NCBI GenBank assembly: GCA_910574885.1
Contig: CAJTDD010000012.1
Span: 1 to 64,000 of the forward strand
From: Lachnospiraceae bacterium
Lineage (GTDB): Bacteria > Bacillota > Clostridia > Lachnospirales > Lachnospiraceae
DNA length: 64,000 bases
Direction of reading: 5' to 3'
Shown here one piece after another: positions 17,375 through 25,701 of this stretch (positions are counted from its first letter, which is position 1; the number at the start of each line of letters is the position of its first letter). The translations under genes were made by a program, and so were the position numbers. The notes beneath the pieces were generated by a model. It saw only the letters and a program-made list of their open reading frames with translations, did not search any database and was not told the DNA's origin.

Positions 17375-18436
17375 TTATTTGGCAGATTGAATTTCAATAT
17401 TTCCGTTCTCGCAGGATACCGCGATTTTTTTCGGGCTGTCTCCGGCCGATGTGTAGATGATCTCGTCGCCGTCGTCTCCGATCCTTTGGTTTCCGACGCG
17501 GATATCGCCGTACTCTGTTTTCAGGTTAAGCCCGTAGGTTTCCGTCTTCCCGGAAATCCCTAAGCAGACATCGCCGTAGGAATTGGTAATCTTTGTGTCG
17601 GAGAAATCCATCTGCTTAATCTTGCAGTCCCCAGATTCCATCCGCATGGTCAGGCGGTCGCCGGCGGCGTCTGCGATTGTCACGCTGCCGTACTCGTTGG
17701 ACATTTCTGTGTCGGAGAAATTGATACGGTCAGCTTTCAAGCCGCATGATTCCATCTGAACCGTCAGGTTGTTGCCGGCAGCCTCGGATATCTTAATTTC
17801 TCCGTATTCATTGCGAAGGTCTGCCTGTGCTGCATTTACCGTGCCAAGAGAAAGATTGCCGCTTTCAAGCCGGATATCCAGCGCTTTGCCATCGTATTGC
17901 TCAAGATTGACATCCCCGTATTCGTCGTCAATTTTTAGCGTATCTGCTTGAATAGAGGAAATGGCAAGCTCCCCGCTTTCTATGTCAAATACTGCTTCGG
18001 ACAGCTTTGTCTTCTTGGGAATCGTCACTTTTACAAAATAGCGGGGTTCATGAAAGACCACGCCCATCGTGCCTGTGAAGAATCCCATATTGAAGGAGTG
18101 GGAACGTTTGGATTCCTGGAAGATGAACCTGCCGTTCTTGACTTCGCAGACGGGCTTCCCGCTGGTTCCCCTGAGACAATATTCGACGGAGAATTTGTCG
18201 GAAAGAATCAGTTCCACGTCTGCGTAATCTGCATGGATCTCCAGGCTGTCAAATCCTTTTAAGTCCATAGAGTCCTGCATGGGTTCTGCCATTTCGGTAT
18301 TGCCGGCAGCATGGACGCCGTTCTGGTCAATGTAGAATCCGGCATGGCCTCCCATCAGCCGTCCTGCCGCCGTGAGGATGATTCCCAGTATAACGCAGAT
18401 GATTGACGCAGTAATCCAAAATCTTTTATTTTTCAT
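17375..18436 (-). CDS. DUF4097-family beta-helix protein, membrane-anchored
   Basis: A 353-residue protein with one N-terminal membrane segment (FWITASIICVILGIILTAAG) and a large extracytoplasmic repeat region. Repeated units such as LKIDDEYGDVNLEQYDGKALDIRLESGNLSLGTV, ADLRNEYGEIKI, TEMSNEYGSVTI and TKITNSYGDVCL give the right-handed beta-helix typical of DUF4097/DUF4098 putative adhesins. Start ATG 18436 overlaps the stop of the DUF1700 gene by 4 bases. Third gene of a PadR-DUF1700-DUF4097 operon, a set often seen in Firmicutes and usually connected with envelope stress or membrane-protein regulation; the exact role is unknown. Confidence 0.85.
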   Translation of the reverse strand: MKNKRFWITASIICVILGIILTAAGRLMGGHAGFYIDQNGVHAAGNTEMAEPMQDSMDLKGFDSLEIHADYADVELILSDKFSVEYCLRGTSGKPVCEVKNGRFIFQESKRSHSFNMGFFTGTMGVVFHEPRYFVKVTIPKKTKLSEAVFDIESGELAISSIQADTLKIDDEYGDVNLEQYDGKALDIRLESGNLSLGTVNAAQADLRNEYGEIKISEAAGNNLTVQMESCGLKADRINFSDTEMSNEYGSVTIADAAGDRLTMRMESGDCKIKQMDFSDTKITNSYGDVCLGISGKTETYGLNLKTEYGDIRVGNQRIGDDGDEIIYTSAGDSPKKIAVSCENGNIEIQSAK

Positions 18437-19038
18437 TGTATGCTTCTCCTTTCGCTATAGCGTTTTCTCCCTTCCGCTGCTTTGCCGAACAGGCGGGTCA
18501 TCAGACGAAGGACTCCTTTCCCAAGCGCGGCGCTTCCTATCAGCAGCCAGTATCCAATCCCAAGACCCAGCAGGCCGATTCCGATGGTGGCGATTCCGTC
18601 TGCAAATGAGGTAAACAGCATCCACACACCGATGACGATGCAGGGAATTGCGGAAACAGCGACGGAGAGTGTCAGTATAAATACGCAGAATACGAGCATC
18701 AGGATAACGAACACGAATGTGAGGGCCAATATCCCGAATGTCAATGCCAGTGGGACGCCGATTGGGGCTGCGAAAACGGCAAGGATTCCCACCCATACGG
18801 CGGAAATGCCGCGCCGTACATCCTTCACGGGCCTGTTCGCATTCTCCATTGCGAAATCGCGTATGATCTGGTCTGCCGCCATCTCGGGGGAACCAAGGTC
18901 TTCGATTGCCTGCGATTCTTTGTCCGGTCCTGCTTCTTCAAAGTATTCCGTGAAGTAAGACACTGCCTTGTCATAGTCTTCCTTTGGAAGCCTTCTGAGC
19001 CTGTATTCCAGGCGTTTCATGTATTCGTCTCTATTCAT
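18433..19038 (-). CDS. DUF1700-family membrane protein
   Basis: A 201-residue protein: a cytoplasmic N-terminal helical part (MNRDEYMKRLEYRLRRLPKEDYDKAVSY onwards, with an EEAGPDKE acidic loop) resembling the DUF1700/HAAS domain, then several hydrophobic helices from about residue 80 to 180. ATG 19038 is chosen because AGGAGGG precedes it; it overlaps the end of padR by 8 bases. In this kind of operon the N-terminal domain is thought to interact with the PadR regulator, which could link membrane state to transcription; that is inference here. Confidence 0.85.
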   Translation of the reverse strand: MNRDEYMKRLEYRLRRLPKEDYDKAVSYFTEYFEEAGPDKESQAIEDLGSPEMAADQIIRDFAMENANRPVKDVRRGISAVWVGILAVFAAPIGVPLALTFGILALTFVFVILMLVFCVFILTLSVAVSAIPCIVIGVWMLFTSFADGIATIGIGLLGLGIGYWLLIGSAALGKGVLRLMTRLFGKAAEGRKRYSERRSIQ

Positions 19039-19354
19039 CTGCCATCCCTCCTGACTTAACAATCTGGTCTACCGCATCCCGGTAGGAACCCCATTCTTCT
19101 GACAGCATCCGGTACTGCCGCCGTCCGGATTCGGTTATCCGGTAGTATCTCCGGTTCCGTCCCTGGTAGGACTGGTCATAGACGGTGAGGAATCCTTGTT
19201 CCTGCAGCCGCTTGAGAACCGGGTAGAGTGTGGAATCTTTTGTGTTGGACACCTGCTTGATGACCTGGCTCAGCTGATAGCCGTAGGCATCTTGTTTCTC
19301 TGTGATTGATAATACCAGCAGGTCGAACATAGGAGCGTTCATTGGAAAAATCAT
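19031..19354 (-). CDS. PadR-family transcriptional regulator
   Basis: A 107-residue single-domain winged-helix repressor. FDLLVLSITEKQDAYGYQLSQVI, STLYPVLKRLQEQGFL and the wing GRNRRYYRITESGRRQYRML are the PadR signature. It is short, with only the start of the dimerisation helix (WGSYRDAVDQIV). AAGGTGA lies 10 bases before ATG 19354. It heads the operon and probably represses it; AT-rich alternating TATA palindromes just upstream are likely operators. Confidence 0.9.
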   Translation of the reverse strand: MIFPMNAPMFDLLVLSITEKQDAYGYQLSQVIKQVSNTKDSTLYPVLKRLQEQGFLTVYDQSYQGRNRRYYRITESGRRQYRMLSEEWGSYRDAVDQIVKSGGMADE

Positions 19355-19369
19355 CTCGGTTCACCTTCT

Positions 19370-19445
19370 TAATATATATTTTGTGAGTATATTATATAAT
19401 ATATAATATATAATGTCAATGTATATATAATTTTAATATATATTA
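19370..19445 (-). promoter_or_regulatory. AT-only promoter/operator region of the padR operon
   Basis: About 75 bases of nested ATAT/TATATAAT palindromes directly upstream of padR. PadR proteins often bind AT-rich dyads of ATAC/ATAT type overlapping their own promoter, so this is the likely control site; the exact -10/-35 cannot be fixed because many TATAAT-like hexamers overlap. Confidence 0.4.
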
Positions 19446-19455
19446 TTTTGAGATG

Positions 19456-19522
19456 TATACCCAAGAGCACACCGTAATGCATGCCCCTGACGGGGCGGAT
19501 GGACTTCGTCCAACAAGGTATA
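19456..19522 (+). repeat. palindromic repeat family 1, copy B (67 bp)
   Basis: TATACCCAAGAGCACACC start, GCCCC-TGAC-GGGGC and GGAC-TTC-GTCC hairpins, CAACAAGGTATA end; only a few differences from copy A. Sits upstream of the padR promoter. Confidence 0.85.
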
Positions 19523-19742
19523 TTTACTTGAAGCGAAGTTTGCCTGTACATTTATATAAATATGTCTGTAAAGGCACGATTCGTTTTTGTCATTCATGTG
19601 AAATGGTTAAAAAATAGAGGAAATTGATTTCCAGATATGAAAATCTTTACGAAATGATATATTTTAATTGTCAAGCAGTATTAACATATTTTATGTGTTT
19701 TGGCTCCATTTCCTAATTGGTGTAGGCAATGGAGCACAATAG

Positions 19743-19840
19743 TCTGCATTATATCTGGCGAAACTCCGCGGAATATTCGTTCTTCAGCAAGGCAGATTTT
19801 CGGCGGCGTAGCGGTGGCTGTTGTCACAAGGAATCCTTCC
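19743..19840 (+). repeat. palindromic repeat family 2, partial or degraded copy
   Basis: Shares about 80 bases with the 164-bp hairpin element at 28844-29007 (complement strand there), including ATTATATCTGGCGAAACTCCG, ATATTCGTTC and GGCGTAGCGGTGGCT. Only one arm and the loop are well kept; the second arm is diverged, so it no longer forms the full hairpin. Confidence 0.7.
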
Positions 19841-19858
19841 GCAAGCGTGCCCCTTTTT

Positions 19859-20131
19859 TTATTCATCAAATAAATCTGAATGTGACCCCGTCCTGTCTAA
19901 ATACAAGTCGTTCCCGTCAACTTCATAAATCAATAACCAGTCTGGTGTAATATGACATTCTCTGCGTCCTTTATAATTTCCTTTCAAATCATGATCCTGA
20001 TTTTTTACAGGTAATGTTGCCGGAAGTGCCAATATATTCACAACTGATTTTAATAAGTCTATATCAAGACCGCGTTTAATGCATTTTTTATAATCCTTTT
20101 TAAAGCGTCCAGTGTAAATAACGTTTAGCAT
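19859..20131 (-). CDS. type II toxin, RelE/YafQ-family mRNA interferase
   Basis: A 90-residue basic protein starting MLNVIYTGRFKKDYKKCIKRG, with DHDLKGNYKGRRECHITPDWLLIYEV and LDRTGSHSDLF. These match YafQ/RelE-type ribosome-dependent mRNA interferases, whose C-terminal H-x-L-F motif corresponds to HSDLF here. ATG 20131 overlaps the antitoxin stop by one base (TAATG) and has GGAGG in front; an upstream in-frame ATG at 20155 would lie inside the antitoxin gene and is not favoured. Forms a pair with the next gene. Confidence 0.88.
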   Translation of the reverse strand: MLNVIYTGRFKKDYKKCIKRGLDIDLLKSVVNILALPATLPVKNQDHDLKGNYKGRRECHITPDWLLIYEVDGNDLYLDRTGSHSDLFDE

Positions 20132-20352
20132 TATGATTCCTCCAAGCTGTTCCATAAATCATCAAGATTATCAAATCGATGCCCTGTTCCCGTCCGTCTC
20201 ATCTGGTCTGCTTCGGCAAATGCCTCCAAAGTTTCTCTATTTGGCTTTACATCTTCACCCTCGGTTATACCTTGTAAATAGGCTATTACATAGCCTATTT
20301 TGTATTCTGGCACAACATCTAACAACTGATATATTCTTTCTCTATCACTCAT
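20131..20352 (-). CDS. type II antitoxin of the RelE/YafQ pair
   Basis: A 73-residue acidic protein from MSDRERIYQLLDVVPEYKIGYVIAYLQGI to the tail RFDNLDDLWNSLEES. The C-terminal acidic part would wrap and neutralise the toxin; the N-terminal part is probably the dimerising, DNA-binding segment. ATG 20352 gives the typical length; a longer frame from 20394 is possible but less likely. It is translated first and coupled to the toxin. The antitoxin family is not certain from sequence alone, but the pairing and gene order are clear. Confidence 0.78.
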   Translation of the reverse strand: MSDRERIYQLLDVVPEYKIGYVIAYLQGITEGEDVKPNRETLEAFAEADQMRRTGTGHRFDNLDDLWNSLEES

Positions 20353-20628
20353 ATAAATACCTGCTTTCCGATTGATACTACCTATTATATGCAAAAGCTA
20401 TGGATATTTCAAGTCTGATGAAACATCGTTTATATTATGTTATTTGCTTTTTCCGTTTTTATGAATGCTGACAGGAGGTTGACAGGAGATTCAGAAATTC
20501 GTTGCTTGAAGAGACAAAAGATGGTAGAATCTTAGATTAGAAGAGAAAAGAGACAAAAGAAGGCGTTAGTCAGGCCGGAAGGTTCAGGATAGAAGCAGAT
20601 AGAGACGAAGGCAGGGAGATTTGGGAAT

Positions 20629-21372
20629 ATGATATATGTTACCGGAGATTGCCATGGGGATTACCGGAGATTCAGCACGGCAGTATTCCCGGAGCAGAAG
20701 GAGATGGGGAAGGACGATTATGTTATCGTCTGTGGGGATTTTGGCTATTGGGATGAGTCGAAGGAACATAAGTATTGGCTGAAATGGCTGGATAGCAAGC
20801 CCTTTACCACTCTCTGGGTGGATGGGAATCATGAGAATTATGATTTGTTGAAAAAACACAGGGTGGTACAGTGGCACGGCGGAAAGGTGCAGTATATCAT
20901 GCCGTCGGTCATACACCTGATGCGCGGGCAGATCTATGATATAGAGGGGTATAGGGTCTTTACGTTCGGCGGCGCTAAGAGCCACGATATTTCGGGAGGG
21001 GTATTGGAGGCTTCTGACCCGAATCTGAAGGCGAAGCAAAGGAAGCTTGAGAAAAAGAATGAATTGTACCGGATTAACCATGTGAGCTGGTGGAAGGAAG
21101 AGATGCCCTCGGAGGATGAGCTGGCGGAGGGGCTTAGGAACCTGATTCGGAATGATTGGGACGTGGACTTTATTTTTTCCCATTGCTGTGCGAGCAGTAC
21201 TCAGGAGCGGATTGCGGGCGGGATGTACCAGCCGAATATTCTGACCCGGTATTTTGAAAAGATTAAGGAGATGTGCCGGTATCGAAAATGGTTCTTTGGG
21301 CATTATCATGATAATAAGAATATTGGGAATAAGGAAATCTTGCTGTATGAGCAGATTATCAGGATTTGTTAG
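20629..21372 (+). CDS. metallophosphoesterase (calcineurin-like)
   Basis: A 247-residue cytosolic phosphoesterase. Metal-binding motifs in order: TGDCHGDYRR, VCGDFGYWD, WVDGNHENYD, FSHCCAS and FFGHYHDNKNI, the complete set of the calcineurin-like superfamily. It resembles small phosphatases of phages and Firmicutes of unknown substrate. The 234 bases before it (20395-20628) contain no gene; TTGCTT/TAGAAT with 17-base spacing near 20502-20530 is a possible promoter, and purine-rich AGAGACAAAAGA repeats follow. It is transcribed away from the toxin-antitoxin pair. Confidence 0.85.
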   Translation: MIYVTGDCHGDYRRFSTAVFPEQKEMGKDDYVIVCGDFGYWDESKEHKYWLKWLDSKPFTTLWVDGNHENYDLLKKHRVVQWHGGKVQYIMPSVIHLMRGQIYDIEGYRVFTFGGAKSHDISGGVLEASDPNLKAKQRKLEKKNELYRINHVSWWKEEMPSEDELAEGLRNLIRNDWDVDFIFSHCCASSTQERIAGGMYQPNILTRYFEKIKEMCRYRKWFFGHYHDNKNIGNKEILLYEQIIRIC

Positions 21373-21421
21373 TATTTAAGCCAGGATCTATTTGAAGAAA
21401 GACAATCAGTGAGGAAAATAC

Positions 21422-21709
21422 ATGATTGAATTAAATGTTTTAAATCAAAGATATCCATGTAGAACCAAGGATTATCTGTGGTACAGGAAGATCCGCCAGA
21501 CTGTGATCATGATTTTAGAAGAACATAGGACATTGGCTGAGATTAAGCGGCTAAGTGAAGAAGAAAATCTATATAACGCAGTAAGTCCTTCGAGAGCGAA
21601 TGAGATTCGTACAGTCGTTGCAAGGCGGATTCAGAGTGTGAATGAGAGGTTTTTGTGTGTTTTCCTAGAGCAGGATACGCAGACTCAGAAGGTACTCAGT
21701 GTTGTGTAA
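21422..21709 (+). CDS. DUF1819/BrxA-like protein, short (possible BREX remnant)
   Basis: A 95-residue protein containing WYRKIRQTVIMILEEHRTLAEIKRLSEEENLYNAVSPSRANEIRTVVARRI, which resembles the N-terminal helical region of DUF1819/BrxA, the small BREX protein. Family members are about 190-210 residues, so the C-terminal half is missing. It follows the phosphoesterase by 49 bases and is followed by the decayed toxN and pglX remnants, which supports a degraded BREX locus. The match is from memory of the family pattern and is moderate; it could be a different helical DNA-binding protein. Confidence 0.45.
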   Translation: MIELNVLNQRYPCRTKDYLWYRKIRQTVIMILEEHRTLAEIKRLSEEENLYNAVSPSRANEIRTVVARRIQSVNERFLCVFLEQDTQTQKVLSVV

Positions 21710-21730
21710 TATTTTTGTTGATTTTTGTGA

Positions 21731-21837
21731 TATAATTGCATATAATAAAAACAGATAGGAAACTATCTTTGGAGAGTTCCTGCCAGATAGTGGAAGATTT
21801 TAAACTCGTGGGGAGCAGTAATGCTCCCTCTTTTTTT
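21731..21837 (+). ncRNA. putative type III antitoxin RNA (ToxI-like) with promoter and terminator
   Basis: Sits directly upstream of a ToxN/AbiQ-type gene, where the RNA antitoxin is encoded. An extended -10 (TGATATAAT, hexamer 21731-21736) is followed by GATAG-gaaa-CTATC (21754-21767), two CAGATAG cores 32 bases apart (21752 and 21784), and a terminator: GGGAGCA-gtaa-TGCTCCC (21811-21828) plus TCTTTTTTT. The order promoter, short repeat RNA, terminator, toxin matches type III systems. Repeat units are too degenerate to define precisely. Confidence 0.55.
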
Positions 21838-21850
21838 AGAAAGGGCTAGA

Positions 21851-22458
21851 ATGGAAGAATTTAAACTGTATAGTGTGTCAGACGAATACATAGAGTATTT
21901 GCGGAAAGTGTTCCCAAATGTATACCCAAGGGCACACCGTAATGCAGGCCCTTCGGGCGGGTGGACTTCGTCCATTAAGGTATATTCAAATAAGGAAACA
22001 ACGAGAATTCATACCTGAAAGTATGTTGGTATTGTATTATGTTTGGGAAATTACCATTATTATATACCGATGTCTTCGCCAAAAGAATCAGATTATCAGA
22101 TTGCTGGTGAGAAAAAGGCAATTAAAAAGAGTATTGTTCCGATTATACGGATCGTGGTAAAAAATTCAAAGGGACAAAAGGAATTAAAGGGAACTCTGCG
22201 AATCAGTCATATGATACCAGTCCCACCATCAGAATTGCAGCTTTATGAGATCGAAAATGAGCCGGACAAAACATATAAAGATTTGGTGCAAAATGAAATT
22301 ATATTTATTCGTAAAAACCAAGATAAAATTCTTTCTAATGCAAAATTGTTATATAAGCAAAAACAGAAAATGACTTATCGGCAGGATATGTAAAAGTTGC
22401 ATTAGAGTATAAAGCTTTAGAGAAACTGTGCAGAAGTTTTATGGGTGAAAGGAAATAA
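21851..22458 (+). pseudogene. type III toxin-antitoxin endoribonuclease ToxN/AbiQ, inactivated
   Basis: The N terminus MEEFKLYSVSDEYIEYLRKV and, later, KYVGIVLCLGNYHYYIPMSSPK, SIVPIIRI, LRISHMIPVPPSELQLYEI and IIFIRKNQDKILSNAKLLYKQK match ToxN/AbiQ/CptN RNases. Three lesions are visible. A 60-base in-frame insertion (repeat family 1, copy C) adds 20 residues after FPNVY. A TGA stop at 22016-22018 interrupts the same frame before KYVGIVL. A frameshift near 22390 separates the last block VALEYKALEKLC, which ends at 22458. GAAAGGG precedes ATG 21851. The intact gene would have been an abortive-infection toxin. Confidence 0.82.
21921..21984 (+). repeat. palindromic repeat family 1, copy C (64 bp), inserted in frame in toxN
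   Basis: TATACCCAAGGGCACACC start and TTAAGGTATA end as in copies A and B. The central hairpin is GCCC-TTC-GGGC instead of GCCCC-TGAC-GGGGC: the stem is kept although bases are lost. Flanked by GTATA on both sides, as expected if the target base group was duplicated; net insertion is 60 bases. Confidence 0.85.
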
Positions 22459-22565
22459 GAAAGATAATGAGGATGAGAACTCATCCTGTCCAAAATGAAC
22501 AGGATGGTGAACAGGATTTATTTTTCTAATTAATACAATGAAATCAACGAGTAAGGATCATACGA

Positions 22566-23055
22566 ATGAATAAAACAGCAATTAAGAACTTTTCAATATG
22601 GGCACGCGTAAAGTTAAGAGAAGAGATGGTTACACGGGCAGGATTTCTTGGTATTACTGAAAATGGTATTCAAGAACCTCTGAAAGCTTCAACAAGAGAG
22701 ATTCAATATTTTGAGATTGGTGCGGATAAACCGATTTCTATCCGGGAATAGAGATATTCCAACGAGAGAAACTGGTTCGCAGGCTCCTTAACGAAACGGA
22801 AATGATTGGTTATGTGCGAGCCTATGAGAATATGATTGAAACAAGTGCATCGGATTGGTTCAACCGTCTGATTGCGATTCGATTTATGGAAATAAATGAA
22901 TACGCACCGTTAGAAACCCGTCTTTTATCATCCGCAGAGGAAGGGAAACAAGATCCGGATTTGTATCGGATCCCTTTGTATCAGATTTGGATTTTTCCGA
23001 TACAGAATATCATCAGATTATGGAATGGAAGAATGAGAACAGGACGGAGAATTAA
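22566..23055 (+). pseudogene. pglX: BREX adenine-specific DNA methyltransferase PglX, N-terminal remnant
   Basis: MNKTAIKNFSIWARVKLREEMVTRAGFLGITENGIQEPL is the characteristic PglX N terminus. After a frameshift near 22745 another frame continues GIEIFQREKLVRRL and SDWFNRLIAIRFMEINEYAP and LLSSAEEGKQDPDL. After a second shift near 22980 a third frame gives SDLDFSDTEYHQIMEWKNEN and stops at 23055. PglX is about 1100-1250 residues; the methyltransferase core is completely gone. With the BrxA-like ORF it is the relic of a BREX phage-defence locus. Nothing recognisable remains in 23056-23262. Confidence 0.85.
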
Positions 23056-23262
23056 GCCGCATATCAGGGAGCGAACACTATTTTTGGGGAGAATCGTTTT
23101 CTCCTTATGGTAGTACTATACAAACAAAACCATTCTATGTCAATCACTCGCTAAAAAATTTTTATTTCCATTCCATTTCAGCAAGATAGTGACAAATGCA
23201 TTGGAAAAGGTTATAATAAACCTTATCTATGTAAGGAAGAAAAGAACGTTAAGAGGATGATT

Positions 23263-25653
23263 ATGGGCAGTAAGATTACGGGAAAAGAGTATCCTTTAAG
23301 TAAGATATTCAGTGAAGAATTTGATTATTACATTCCGGTATACCAAAGACCTTATGCATGGACGGAAGAAGAGGCAGAAACATTATTCGACGATCTGCAG
23401 GATTTTTATCTGAAAGAAGAGGCAGATAATTACTTTTTGGGGAGCATAGTTTTAATTAAAGATGATGACAAGCCCCATGCAGATGTAATAGACGGGCAGC
23501 AGAGGCTTACGACGCTTACGATTTTGTTTGCAGTCATCGCCTCTTACTTGACAGGGGAGAATCGGGGCAATTGTTATAAATATCTCCGGGAGCCGGGAAA
23601 TGAACTGGAAGGCCTTGAGCCTTTGCCAAGGCTTCATCTCCGTCAGAAGGATCAGGATTTCTTTCAAAAATATATACAGAATGTAAAACTGACTGAGCTT
23701 GCAAAATTAGATATGGAAATCCTGCCAAATGAATCGCAGCAGCATATAAAGGAGAATTGTGCCCTGTTCATAAAAAAGATGGATGGGTTTTGCGGGGGAG
23801 ATGAGAAAAAAGTCACTGATTTTTGTAGATTTTTGGTTACAAGATGTTACCTTGTAGCAGTCTATTCACCGAGCCAACAGTCGGCGTTCAGGGTCTTCTC
23901 GGTGATGAATAGCAGGGGGTTAAATCTGATGCCGGTGGATATCATTAAATCAGATGTCATCGGGCAGATACCGGAAAAGGAACAGCAGGATTATACGGAT
24001 AAGTGGGAAGATTTGGAGGTACAGACATCGCGCTCAGGATTCAATGAGGTTTTTACGCATACAAGCATGATTTTCGCAAAGGCAAAAGCGAAACAGAATC
24101 TCCTGGATGAATTTCGGCAAGCTGTATTGACAAAGGTCACGCCAAAAGAATTGATTGACGATATTCTGGAACCATATGCGGAGGCATATACGATTCTGAC
24201 CAATAAAAATTATGTCGCTGTGAAAAATGCGGAACAGGTAAACCAATCTTTGTTTTGGCTGAATAAAGTCGGCAATTCAGACTGGATGCCATCGGCAATT
24301 AAGTTCATGGCCGAACATAAAAATGAACCGGATTATGTGCTTTGGTTTATGGAAAGGCTGGAAAGGCTGGCATCATTCCTCCATGTTACGGCAAAAGATA
24401 TCAACCGCCGTATTGAAAGATACAAACTGCTTTTGGAGGAGATGGAGATGAATCCTTTCCATAGCATGGACGACCCGTTGTCGTCAATAGAACTGTCAAA
24501 TGGGGAACGGAAGGAGTTTGCAGATGCGCTGAACGGGGAAATATACAAGTTTACAGGGGTAAGGCGGAATTATATTATATTAAGGCTGAATGCGTTCGTA
24601 AGCGACGGGGCTGCCAGATTTGATTCTGAGCCAAATATACTTACGATTGAGCATGTCCTTCCGCAAACGGTAAAGCCCGGGTCTGAATGGGAGAAACTGT
24701 GGCCGGATACGGCGGTGCGCGAACTGTGGATCAACCGGATCGCCAATCTTGTGCCTTTGACCAGAAAGAAGAATTCAGAGGCACGGAATTTTGATTTTGA
24801 GAGAAAGAAGGAGATTTATTTCAAAGGGAAGAACGGTACTACCACCTATCCTCTGACAACGCAAGTGCTGGGTGAAAACACATGGACTCCTGAAATTGTA
24901 GAGTCAAGGCAGAAAGAGCTTATGGGTAAGTTCATAGAATGTTGGAGGCTGGAATATATAGAAGATATAGAGAAAAAAGAGACGGCGGAAAATGATACGG
25001 CTCTGTTTTATATTTCTAATAAAAGGGGAGCGGATTCGTTAGGCTATCCGACAGAGGGTGGATTCGTTGTAAAGGCAGGCAGTAAGATGTCGGATGGGAC
25101 TGTAGATAAATTTGAAATAAATTATCCGAATGCATACAGGCTGCGTGAAAGCCTTTGTGGGGATGGTGTAATTGTTGACGGCGTCTTTCATTCCGACTAT
25201 GAGTTTGAAAGTATTTCTCTGGCTGCGTCGCTTATTCTCGGAAGGAATGCCAGAGGACAAAAAGAATGGGTTGACAGCGCCGGGATTCCATATGATGAAT
25301 GCATAGGGACGGAGGGGAATCGTGGCGAATTCAATATTAATGATGAAAGTACTTATGGCGCTCTGAAAGTGGGGGCATTGGCATTTGAATTGTTCAAAAA
25401 AGTATTTGAGTCAGGCAATATCACAGACGAGGAAATAGAAAAATTTAAAGGAAAAGAATATTCTAAGCAATTGTTCAGCAAAACAGATTATCCGATTTTG
25501 GCAGATAACAGGGAAGATAACCGTGGTAAAAGTAATGTTATCAGATACCGGAAAGAACCGATTGTTTATGGGGGGAAGAATATCTACTTTACCACGCAGT
25601 GGTTTGCCGGAAATAGAAATGATGTGATTTCATGGTATCGTAAGCATCTATGA
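23263..25653 (+). CDS. DUF262/DUF1524 protein (GmrSD-like type IV restriction) with DUF4357 and C-terminal extension
   Basis: A 796-residue protein. The DUF262 part (about 10-240) has VYQRPYAW and the DGQQRLTTL nucleotide-binding/ParB-like motif near residue 75, plus RVFSVMNSRGLNLMPVDI. DUF1524 (about 400-560) carries the HNH-like LTIEHVLPQT near 460 and RIANLVPLTRKKNSEARNF. About 586-683 resembles DUF4357 (GGFVVKAGSKMSDG, AASLILGRNARGQKEWVD). The last 110 residues are unassigned. GmrSD enzymes cut DNA with modified bases using NTP hydrolysis, so phage defence is the likely role. ATG 23263 is chosen because AAGAGG lies 6 bases before it. Followed by the ATPase/HNH pair; the three genes may form one defence operon. 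Confidence 0.78.
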   Translation: MGSKITGKEYPLSKIFSEEFDYYIPVYQRPYAWTEEEAETLFDDLQDFYLKEEADNYFLGSIVLIKDDDKPHADVIDGQQRLTTLTILFAVIASYLTGENRGNCYKYLREPGNELEGLEPLPRLHLRQKDQDFFQKYIQNVKLTELAKLDMEILPNESQQHIKENCALFIKKMDGFCGGDEKKVTDFCRFLVTRCYLVAVYSPSQQSAFRVFSVMNSRGLNLMPVDIIKSDVIGQIPEKEQQDYTDKWEDLEVQTSRSGFNEVFTHTSMIFAKAKAKQNLLDEFRQAVLTKVTPKELIDDILEPYAEAYTILTNKNYVAVKNAEQVNQSLFWLNKVGNSDWMPSAIKFMAEHKNEPDYVLWFMERLERLASFLHVTAKDINRRIERYKLLLEEMEMNPFHSMDDPLSSIELSNGERKEFADALNGEIYKFTGVRRNYIILRLNAFVSDGAARFDSEPNILTIEHVLPQTVKPGSEWEKLWPDTAVRELWINRIANLVPLTRKKNSEARNFDFERKKEIYFKGKNGTTTYPLTTQVLGENTWTPEIVESRQKELMGKFIECWRLEYIEDIEKKETAENDTALFYISNKRGADSLGYPTEGGFVVKAGSKMSDGTVDKFEINYPNAYRLRESLCGDGVIVDGVFHSDYEFESISLAASLILGRNARGQKEWVDSAGIPYDECIGTEGNRGEFNINDESTYGALKVGALAFELFKKVFESGNITDEEIEKFKGKEYSKQLFSKTDYPILADNREDNRGKSNVIRYRKEPIVYGGKNIYFTTQWFAGNRNDVISWYRKHL

Positions 25654-25701
25654 TTTTAAACCTTAATGGATGAAGTATAGTATTGGAGTCGGAGGGGTAT
25701 A

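Noticed and set aside
19743-19858. Short rightward ORF of 73 codons (from 19729)
   Set aside because: It is read through the degraded family 2 repeat and has no ribosome site.
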